Assembly: GCA_964650245.1 (NCBI GenBank)
Contig: CAZYQK010000159.1
Span: 1 to 6,004 of the forward strand
From: WS-2 sp964650245
GTDB lineage: Bacteria > Eisenbacteria > RBG-16-71-46
Direction of reading: 5' to 3'
DNA: 6,004 bases
Under the pieces are notes generated by a model, which saw nothing but the letters and a program-made list of their open reading frames with translations, was not told where the DNA came from and did not search any database. The position numbers and the translations under genes were made by a program. This document shows, piece by piece, positions 1 through 5,407 of the stretch; position 1 is the first letter of the stretch, and the number at the start of each line of letters is the position of its first letter.

Positions 1-1047
1 TGCGCCGGCGGCGCGGTCTACTCCCCCGCCATCACCGACTTCATCATCATGGTCGAGGGCACGAGCCACATGTTCGTGACCGGGCCCGAAGTCATCAGGG
101 CGGTGACCGCCGAGGAGGTTTCGTTCGAGGCGCTGGGGGGCGCCATGACCCACAACAGCCGGAGCGGCGTGGCCCACTTCGCGGCCAGGGACGACGCCGA
201 CTGCATCCGCCACGTGAAAAGGCTGCTCTCGTTTCTGCCCGGGCACAACATGGAAGACCCTCCGCGGCGCGAGTGCGGCGACCCCATCGACCGCCGCGAT
301 CCGGAGCTCGCGACCGTGGTGCCCGACGCCTCCGACAAGCCATATGACATGAAGGAGATCGTGCGCCGGGTGGTGGACGACGGAGATTTCTTCGAAGTCC
401 ACGAACACTTCGCGCAGAACATCATCGTCGGCTTCGCGCGGCTGAACGGCCGGCCGGTGGGCATCGTCGGCAACCAGCCGCGGGTGCTGGCGGGGGTGCT
501 GGACATCGACTCCTCGGTGAAGGGCGCCCGCTTCGTGCGCTTCTGCGACGCCTTCAACATCCCGCTGGTCACGTTCGAGGACGTTCCCGGCTTCCTCCCC
601 GGGACGCAGCAGGAATGGGGCGGCATCATCCGCCACGGCGCCAAGCTGCTCTACGCCTACTGCGAGGCCACCGTGCCCAAGCTCACGGTGGTGGTGCGCA
701 AGGCCTACGGCGGGGCGTACGACGTCATGTCGAGCAAGCACATCCGGGGCGACTACAACGTGGGATGGCCGAGCGCCGAGATGGCGGTGATGGGCGCGGA
801 CGGCGCGGTCAACATCCTGTACCGCGACGAGATCGCGAAGGCGGCCGATCCGGTGGCGGAGCGCCGGCGCCGGGTCGACGAATACAACGAGAAGTTCGCC
901 TCGCCCTGGGCGGCGGCCGAGCTGGGCTACCTGGACGACGTGATCGAGCCCCAGGACACCCGTCCGAGGCTGATCGCCGCGCTCGAAATGCTGCGCGGGA
1001 AGCGCCAGAGCCTGCCTTTCAAGAAACACGGTAATCCGCCGCTCTAA
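1..1047 (+). CDS. pccB: Acyl-CoA carboxylase carboxyltransferase (beta) subunit, propionyl-CoA carboxylase type; 5' end cut by window edge
   Basis: The reading frame is open from base 1 and ends at TAA 1045-1047, giving 348 residues; the family is usually about 510-530 residues, so roughly the first 165-180 lie outside the window. It belongs to the crotonase-fold carboxyltransferases that move CO2 from carboxybiotin to propionyl-CoA or related acyl-CoAs in the cytoplasm. Visible family motifs (numbered from the first codon seen): CAGGAVYSP at 1-9, GGAMTHNSRSGVAHF at 46-60, the C-domain entry NGRPVGIVGNQP at 149-160, EDVPGFLPGTQQE at 193-205, GIIRHGAKLLYAY around 208-220, GGAYDVMSSKH around 237-247, and the PccB-like end KKHGNPPL. 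The Asp in GGAYDVM (residue 241) probably corresponds to the position linked to acyl-chain selection in actinobacterial PccB; its presence favours propionyl-CoA over acetyl-CoA, an inference. The biotin carboxylase/BCCP partner is not in view. It is convergent with queA. An ATG at 49 is internal, not the start, because conserved sequence continues upstream of it. The exact acyl-CoA substrate is uncertain. Confidence 0.5.
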   Translation, partial: CAGGAVYSPAITDFIIMVEGTSHMFVTGPEVIRAVTAEEVSFEALGGAMTHNSRSGVAHFAARDDADCIRHVKRLLSFLPGHNMEDPPRRECGDPIDRRDPELATVVPDASDKPYDMKEIVRRVVDDGDFFEVHEHFAQNIIVGFARLNGRPVGIVGNQPRVLAGVLDIDSSVKGARFVRFCDAFNIPLVTFEDVPGFLPGTQQEWGGIIRHGAKLLYAYCEATVPKLTVVVRKAYGGAYDVMSSKHIRGDYNVGWPSAEMAVMGADGAVNILYRDEIAKAADPVAERRRRVDEYNEKFASPWAAAELGYLDDVIEPQDTRPRLIAALEMLRGKRQSLPFKKHGNPPL

Positions 1048-1236
1048 GTCGTTATAAGTCAACAAACAGACAGGGGGCCGGCCGTGAGGCCGACCCCCGT
1101 ATTCGAGCGGCGGCGATCATACCGGCACGGCGGACCGGACACCAACCGGCCCCCCCAGCGCCTCCGCCCGGCCGCGGCGGGACGCGGGCCACGCTCGCCG
1201 CCCACCTCACCCGCTGCTGGCCGGCGCGATTCGGCG
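1048..1236. other. Convergent intergenic spacer between pccB and queA
   Basis: This 189-nt spacer separates two genes whose 3' ends face each other. Bases 1048-1072 are AT-richer than anything else in the window. They are followed by the terminator hairpin at 1073-1098 and then by about 140 nt of GC-rich sequence up to the queA stop. I see no convincing gene, tRNA or small protein in it. Reading frames crossing it are extensions of frames that overlap queA and have no family signature. Confidence 0.5.
1060..1098 (-). terminator. Rho-independent terminator, best oriented for the leftward (queA) transcript
   Basis: Bases 1073-1083 (GGGGGCCGGCC) and 1088-1098 (GGCCGACCCCC) form an 11-pair stem around a 4-nt loop (1084-1087). 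In the minus-strand transcript the sixth pair is a U-G wobble, so the stem is unbroken. In the plus-strand transcript the same position is a C-A mismatch. On the minus strand the stem is followed by a U-rich run (TGTCTGTTTGTTG), whereas on the plus strand it is followed by GTATTCGAG with no U-tract. It therefore looks like the end of the queA operon, lying about 140 nt beyond the queA stop, with possible weaker action on pccB. Confidence 0.5.
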
Positions 1237-2265
1237 TCAGACGATCAGCATCGCGTCGCCGTACGAGTAGAACCGGTAGCGTTCCGCGACCGCATGGGTG
1301 TATGCGCGCCGCGTCAGCTCCTCGCCCGCGAACGCGGCGACCAGCAGCAACAGCGTGGTGCGCGGCAGGTGGAAGTTGGTGAGCAGCGCGTCCACCGCCT
1401 GGAAGCGATAGGGCGGAAGGATGAACTTGCGGGTCCAGCCGCTCGCGGCGGCGAGCCGCCCGCCGTTCGCATCGCATGCGGACTCGAGCGCACGCACCAC
1501 CGTCGTGCCAACCGCGACGATTCGACCGCTCCCGGCGCGGGCCCGGTTCAGGGCCGATGCGGCCTCGGGCGGGACGTCGAAGAACTCCTCGTCCATGCGA
1601 TGGCGGCTCGGATCCGGCACGGTGATCGGCCGGAAGGTGCCGGGGCCGGCGTGAAGCAGCAGGCGGACGATTTCGATGCCCCGAGACTCGATCGCCTCCA
1701 CCAGCTCGCGCGAAAAATGGAGCGCCGCGGTGGGCGAGGCGACCGCGCCTTCGACTCGCGCGAACACGGTCTGGTAGCGCTCGTCGTCTTCCGGCCCCGG
1801 CGAGCGGTGAATGTAGGGCGGGAGCGGGATGCGACCCTCGACGGCGAGCGTCCGGGCGAGGTCGCCGCGGATCACGCGCACGCGACGCTCGCCTTTGAGG
1901 CCGGACTCGACCACCTCCAGTTCGAGATCGCCCCCCGCGCCCGCGAGCCGCGTGCCCGTCGTCGCCCGCTTCGCGGGCCTGGCCAGCACGCGCCAGGTAC
2001 CGTCGGCTTCGGGCCGCACGAACAGGAGCTCGACGCGGCCGCCGCTCCCGCGCCAGACGTGGAGCCGCGCGGGACGAACGCGCGTCTCGTTGATGGCGAG
2101 CGCGTCGCCCCGGCCGAGCCAGCGCGCGATCGAGGTGAAACGATCGTCGTGCAGCGCGCCGCTTCGGCGCTCCACCACCAGCAGGCGCGAGTCCTCACGG
2201 CGCGGCGTGGGGCGCTGCGCGATCAGGCCGGGCGGCAGCACGTAGTCGAAGTCTTCGATTCTCAC
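1237..2265 (-). CDS. queA: S-adenosylmethionine:tRNA ribosyltransferase-isomerase QueA (queuosine biosynthesis)
   Basis: QueA transfers and isomerises the ribosyl moiety of SAM onto 7-aminomethyl-7-deazaguanine at the wobble position of GUN-anticodon tRNAs, forming epoxyqueuosine in the cytoplasm. The 342-residue product is full length for the family (about 340-360). Motifs seen: the N-terminal DFDYVLPPGLIAQ (5-17) and P-x-R-x-x-SRLLV (to residue 30), GDALAINETRV (53-63), GRIPLPPYI (144-152), YQTVFA (164-169), GAVASPTAALHFS (173-185), HAGPGTFRPI (205-214), VAVGTTVVRALES (250-262), FILPPYRFQAVDALLTNFHL (281-300), and near the end YRFYSYGDAMLI. Small departures from the usual motifs are ILPPYRF, where PGYxF is common, and HAGPGTF, where HVGxGTF is common. 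The start is GTG at 2265-2263: an in-frame TGA lies at 2301-2299 and there is no other start codon between. No Shine-Dalgarno is visible. It is the last gene of the leftward cluster, 39 nt after ruvB, and is followed by the terminator at 1073-1098. Confidence 0.5.
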   Translation of the reverse strand: MRIEDFDYVLPPGLIAQRPTPRREDSRLLVVERRSGALHDDRFTSIARWLGRGDALAINETRVRPARLHVWRGSGGRVELLFVRPEADGTWRVLARPAKRATTGTRLAGAGGDLELEVVESGLKGERRVRVIRGDLARTLAVEGRIPLPPYIHRSPGPEDDERYQTVFARVEGAVASPTAALHFSRELVEAIESRGIEIVRLLLHAGPGTFRPITVPDPSRHRMDEEFFDVPPEAASALNRARAGSGRIVAVGTTVVRALESACDANGGRLAAASGWTRKFILPPYRFQAVDALLTNFHLPRTTLLLLVAAFAGEELTRRAYTHAVAERYRFYSYGDAMLIV

Positions 2266-2304
2266 GAACGGAGAAGGCGCCGGCTCACGGTGCGGCGCTC
2301 AGGC

Positions 2305-3447
2305 TCAGGGCAGGGGCAGTTCGTGCTGCTCGGGCTGCCCCGCCGCGCGCTGCACGGGGCTCGCCGCCGCGGCGCCCGGCGGGGGCTCGACACCGAGATG
2401 GGCGTAGGCCAGCGGCGTCGCCTCGCGACCGCGTGCGGTGCGCTTGAGGAACCCTTCCTGCACCAGGAAGGGCTCGTAGACGTCTTCCAGCGTTCCCGCC
2501 TCCTCCCCGACCACCATCGCCAGCGTGTTGAGCCCCACCGGGCCGCCCCGGTACTTGGCGATGAGGGCCTCGAGCAGGCGGCGGTCCATGTCGTCGAGCC
2601 CGCGCTCGTCGACGGCCAGCAGGCGCAGCGCTTCGCGCGCGACCCCGAGCGTCACGCGGCCGTCCGACTTGATGAGCGCGAAGTCACGCACCCGGCGCAG
2701 CAGCCGGTTCGCGATGCGCGGCGTGCCGCGGGCGCGGCGCGCGATCTCGATCGCCGCCGGGTCCTCGACCTCGACGGCCAGGATTTTCGCGGAACGCCTC
2801 ACGATCTGCGCGAGGTCGTCGGCCGCGTAGTAGTCGAGCCGCAGCGTCACGCCGAAGCGCGCGCGCAGCGGCGAAGAAAGCAGTCCGGAGCGGGTGGTGG
2901 CGCCCACCAGCGTGAAGCGCTCGAGGTTGAGCTTGAGCGACCGCGCGCTGGGACCCCGGTCGAGCATGATGTCGAGCGTGAAGTCCTCGAGCGCCGGATA
3001 GAGGTACTCCTCCACCACCGGGGCCAGCCGGTGGATCTCGTCCACGAACAGCACCCCGCGCGGGCCGAGGTTGGTGAGGAGCCCGGCCAGGTCGCCGGCC
3101 CGCTCGATCACCGGGCCCGACGTGTGCGTGATCTCGACGCCCAGCTCGTGGGCGACGATGGCCGCCAGGGTGGTCTTGCCGAGGCCGGGCGGACCGTGGA
3201 ACAGGAGATGATCCATCGCCTCGCCCCGGCGGCGCGCGGCCTCGAGAAAGATGCGAAGCTGCTCCTTGACCACGCCCTGCCCGATGAACTCGTCGAGCGC
3301 GATCGGCCGAAGCCGGCTCTCCTCCTGCAGGTCTTCGGGGAGCGGCACCGGATCGGCGACGCGGTCGGACGACCCGGGCCGCACCGCATCGGGGACGGGG
3401 CCGCGCGCGGGGACCGGCTTTCTCCTTCGCTGCACGTCCTCTGGCAT
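2305..3447 (-). CDS. ruvB: Holliday junction branch migration ATPase RuvB
   Basis: RuvB is the AAA+ motor whose hexameric rings, loaded by RuvA, drive branch migration of Holliday junctions during recombinational repair. Of 380 residues, the core starts near LRPIALDEFIGQ (47-58). Visible motifs are Walker A GPPGLGKTT (85-93), Walker B VLFVDEIHR (132-140), sensor 1 VGATTR (181-186), the arginine-finger segment SPLRARFG (192-199), and sensor 2 GTPRIANRLLRRVRDFA (241-257). The winged-helix domain follows, containing KYRGGPVGLNTLA (298-310) and YEPFLVQEGFLKRTARGR (324-341). The protein is longer than the usual 335-350: about 20 extra N-terminal residues and a Pro/Ala-rich tail (about 354-380) ending QHELPLP. 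The ATG at 3447-3445 is supported by the best ribosome binding site in the window. The frame stays open further upstream, but there it only overlaps ruvA out of register. It starts 16 nt after the ruvA stop. Confidence 0.5.
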   Translation of the reverse strand: MPEDVQRRRKPVPARGPVPDAVRPGSSDRVADPVPLPEDLQEESRLRPIALDEFIGQGVVKEQLRIFLEAARRRGEAMDHLLFHGPPGLGKTTLAAIVAHELGVEITHTSGPVIERAGDLAGLLTNLGPRGVLFVDEIHRLAPVVEEYLYPALEDFTLDIMLDRGPSARSLKLNLERFTLVGATTRSGLLSSPLRARFGVTLRLDYYAADDLAQIVRRSAKILAVEVEDPAAIEIARRARGTPRIANRLLRRVRDFALIKSDGRVTLGVAREALRLLAVDERGLDDMDRRLLEALIAKYRGGPVGLNTLAMVVGEEAGTLEDVYEPFLVQEGFLKRTARGREATPLAYAHLGVEPPPGAAAASPVQRAAGQPEQHELPLP

Positions 3448-3454
3448 GACTGCG

Positions 3455-3461
3455 CCTCCCT
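3455..3461 (-). promoter_or_regulatory. Ribosome binding site of ruvB
   Basis: Read on the minus strand, AGGGAGG lies 7 nt before the ATG at 3447-3445, inside the 16-nt gap directly after the ruvA stop codon. It is the only clear Shine-Dalgarno sequence among the five complete leftward genes. It fixes the ruvB start and excludes longer versions of the reading frame. Confidence 0.5.
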
Positions 3462-3463
3462 GG

Positions 3464-4075
3464 CTACCGCGTCGTGACCGCGGCCCTTCCGAGCTGAACG
3501 AGCGAGCGTCGCACCAGCTCCTCGGGCGAGAGGTCGTTGCCGCCGGCCGCGGCCCTGCGGACCGCCTCCTGCGCCTGGGGCGCAGTGTAGCCCAGACGGA
3601 CCAGCGCGGCGACGGCGTCGTCGAAGCGCCCGGAACGCGGCAGCACGCCGGTGTCGCGCGGCGCGCCGAACGGCGCTTCGAGCTTGTCGCGAAGCTCGAC
3701 CACCAGCCGCTCGGCGGTCTTGCGCCCGATCCCCGGGATCGCGACCAGCGCACCGATCTGTTCCTCGCGGATGGCGCGCGCGAGCGCCTGGGGCCTGAGC
3801 CCCGAAAGCACAGCCAGCGCGAGCCTGGGGCCCACGCCGCTCACCCCGATGAGCAGGTCGAAGAGCTCGAGCTCCTCCGCGTCCGCGAAGCCGAAAAGCT
3901 GGAGGGCGTCCTCACGAACGACCTGGCGTGTGCGGAGCTTCACCTCCTCGCCGCGTCCGGGCAGGGACTGGGCGGTGTGCGAGGAAACGCTCACGAGATA
4001 GCCGACGCCCGCGCACTCGATGACGCAGGATCCCGGGGTCTTCTCGACCAGCACGCCGCGCAGCGACGCGATCAT
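3464..4075 (-). CDS. ruvA: Holliday junction-binding protein RuvA
   Basis: RuvA forms the tetramer that binds and opens four-way junctions, docks RuvB rings and positions RuvC. The 203 residues match the family length (about 190-205). Domain I is the N-terminal OB-fold beginning MIASLRGVLVEK (1-12), with CAGVGYLVSV at 21-30. The acidic-pin residues E55 and D56 occur in VVREDALQLFGF (52-63), the same numbering as in E. coli. Domain II has two helix-hairpin-helix motifs, LLIGVSGVGPRLALAVL (74-90) and LVAIPGIGRKTAERLVVEL (110-128). Domain III (about 150-203, DDAVAALVRLGYTAPQAQEA) is the RuvB-contacting UBA-like helical bundle, after a short Gly/Pro linker. The ATG (4075-4073) overlaps the ruvC stop as ATGA, so translation is probably coupled, and no separate Shine-Dalgarno is visible. 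The frame extends upstream across ruvC but without RuvA homology, so that part is not coding. Confidence 0.5.
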   Translation of the reverse strand: MIASLRGVLVEKTPGSCVIECAGVGYLVSVSSHTAQSLPGRGEEVKLRTRQVVREDALQLFGFADAEELELFDLLIGVSGVGPRLALAVLSGLRPQALARAIREEQIGALVAIPGIGRKTAERLVVELRDKLEAPFGAPRDTGVLPRSGRFDDAVAALVRLGYTAPQAQEAVRRAAAGGNDLSPEELVRRSLVQLGRAAVTTR

Positions 4076-4617
4076 CGCGCGCCGCGCCGCGCGAGCAGCG
4101 CCTCGAGCCGCTGCGCCGCCGCCGAGGCGGCGCGCGCGGCGGGCCGGTCGAAGCGGGTGCGGTGAATGTGGCAGAGGGCGACGGCCAGCGCGTCGGCGGC
4201 GTCGGGCGGCGGAGTTCCGCGCAGCCCGAGCAGCCGGCGCACCATGAACGCGACCTGCTCCTTGGCAGCTGCGCCTCCGCCCGCCACGCTCAGCTTGACT
4301 TCGCGCGGGCTGTATTCGGCGACCGGTATCCCGCGCTGAAGTGCTGCGACCAGCAGCGCCCCGCGCACGTGGCCGAGCACGAGCGTCGAGCGCACGCTTT
4401 CGTGGTAGAAGGCCTCCTCGACCGCCACGCAGTCCGGACGCAGCCGGTCCATGACCTCGCCGGTGCGCTCGACGATGGCGTGGATGCGGTGCGGGAGATC
4501 GAGTCGAGGGCCGGGAACCGCCAGTCCGTGCTCGAGACACCGGCACAGGTTGCCGCTCTTCTCGACCGCGCCGTATCCGGTGCGCCGGCTGCCCGGGTCC
4601 AGTCCTAGGACGCGCAT
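4072..4617 (-). CDS. ruvC: Holliday junction resolvase RuvC (crossover junction endodeoxyribonuclease)
   Basis: RuvC is the dimeric, metal-dependent RNase H-fold nuclease that makes paired nicks across Holliday junctions, ending recombination together with RuvAB. The 181 residues cover the full family length. All four catalytic acids are in place: D7 in RVLGLDPGSRRTGYG (2-16), E67 in VAVEEAF (64-70), and D139 and D142 in PPPDAADALAVAL (136-148). Other family segments are HESVRSTLVLGHVRGALL (72-89), VAEYSPREVKLSVAGGGAA (99-117) and KEQV (119-122). The C-terminal 25-30 residues are an Ala/Arg-rich extension. The start is ATG at 4617-4615, 15 nt after the yebC stop, with no obvious Shine-Dalgarno. 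The 3' end overlaps the ruvA start by 4 nt. The triple proline directly before catalytic D139 is unusual compared with the E. coli sequence as I recall it (PADAADAL). Confidence 0.5.
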   Translation of the reverse strand: MRVLGLDPGSRRTGYGAVEKSGNLCRCLEHGLAVPGPRLDLPHRIHAIVERTGEVMDRLRPDCVAVEEAFYHESVRSTLVLGHVRGALLVAALQRGIPVAEYSPREVKLSVAGGGAAAKEQVAFMVRRLLGLRGTPPPDAADALAVALCHIHRTRFDRPAARAASAAAQRLEALLARRGAR

Positions 4618-4632
4618 GGCGGCATTACACCG

Positions 4633-5382
4633 CTAGCGGGAGAGCCGGGCAAGGACTTCGTCGGGGACGTTGAAGTTGGCGTAGACCTTCTGGACGTCGT
4701 CGTGCTCCTCGAGCGCGTCCACGAGTCTCAAGACCGCCCCGGCGTCCCTCTCGGACACCGCGATCTCAAGGGAGGCGACCCGGGTGACCTCGGCGCTCAG
4801 GACCGGAATCCCCTTCGTGCCGAGCGCCTCCTTGACCGCTTCGAACGCCGCCGGCGGGGTGAGCACTTCGAAGCTGTCGCCCTCGGTGCTCACGTCGTCG
4901 GCGCCGGCCTCGAGCACCACGTCGATCAGCGCTTCCTCGGCCACCGCGGCCTTGTCCACCAGCAGCACGCCGCGCGGCTTGAACAGGTAGGCCACGCTTC
5001 CGGCCTCGCCCAGGTTTCCACCGTGCTTGGTGAAGATGTGCCGGACGTCGCCGGCGGTGCGGTTCCGGTTGTCGGTCGCGACCTCCACGAGCAGCGCCAC
5101 GCCGCCCGCGGCGTAGCCCTCGTAGTGCGTCTCCTCGTAGTGAACGCCCTCGATCTCCCCCGTGCCGCGCTTGATCGCCCGATCGATGTTCGAGGCCGGC
5201 ATGTTGACCGACTTGGCCGCGGCCACCGCGCTGCGCAGCCGCGGGTTGGCCTCGGCATCGCCGCCGCCGTGACGGGCGGCGATGGTGATCTCCTTGATGA
5301 ACTTCGAGAACAGCTTGCCTCGCGCCTGGTCGGTGGCCGCCTTCTTGCGCTTGATGGTGGCCCATTTCGAATGGCCGGACAT
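4633..5382 (-). CDS. yebC: YebC/TACO1 family translation (formerly regulatory) protein
   Basis: The 249 residues match the family's usual 235-250. The signature N-terminus MSGHSKWATIKRKKAATDQA (1-20) confirms family and start. Further conserved segments are NMPASNIDRAIKRGTGE (60-76), HYEGYAAGGVALLVEVATDN (86-105) running into RNRTA, FTKHGGNLGEAGSVAYLF (117-134) and the C-terminal DALEEHDDVQKVYANFN (222-238). Many records call it a transcriptional regulator, based on DNA binding by some members. More recent work on YebC and mitochondrial TACO1 points to ribosome-associated relief of stalling at proline-rich stretches. The gene sits directly before ruvC, a very common arrangement, and 25 nt after the EF-G-type gene. 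The segment usually read GYGPGG is GYAAGG here (89-94). No Shine-Dalgarno is seen before the ATG (5382-5380). Family assignment is secure; the molecular role in this organism is inferred. Confidence 0.5.
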   Translation of the reverse strand: MSGHSKWATIKRKKAATDQARGKLFSKFIKEITIAARHGGGDAEANPRLRSAVAAAKSVNMPASNIDRAIKRGTGEIEGVHYEETHYEGYAAGGVALLVEVATDNRNRTAGDVRHIFTKHGGNLGEAGSVAYLFKPRGVLLVDKAAVAEEALIDVVLEAGADDVSTEGDSFEVLTPPAAFEAVKEALGTKGIPVLSAEVTRVASLEIAVSERDAGAVLRLVDALEEHDDVQKVYANFNVPDEVLARLSR

Positions 5383-5407
5383 GGGATACCGGGTTCGCGC
5401 TCAAGCC

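Noticed and set aside
1045..1060. Direct repeat TAAGTC with 10-nt period just after the pccB stop
   Set aside because: Only two 6-nt copies, one including the stop codon itself; too short to be meaningful, and no operator or attachment-site context.
1084..3477. A 797-codon open frame on the + strand running across the spacer, queA and ruvB
   Set aside because: It is in exact codon register antisense to both queA and ruvB, so its stops would require TTA, CTA or TCA codons in the sense genes. Those are rare in such GC-rich genes. Its translation is Arg/Ala/His-rich, low in complexity and shows no family motif.
3448..3753. 102-codon N-terminal extension of the ruvB frame
   Set aside because: It overlaps the 3' end of ruvA in another frame and is Arg/Ser-rich without homology, and the strong ribosome binding site supports the ATG at 3447.
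3251..4165. A 304-codon + strand frame opposite ruvA and the start of ruvB
   Set aside because: It is an antisense artefact of high GC; ruvA and ruvB on the other strand carry full family motifs, while this frame has none.
4076..4546. Upstream extension of the ruvA frame across ruvC
   Set aside because: It is very rich in Arg, Ala and Pro and overlies ruvC, whose catalytic residues are all present; true RuvA homology starts at the ATGA overlap.
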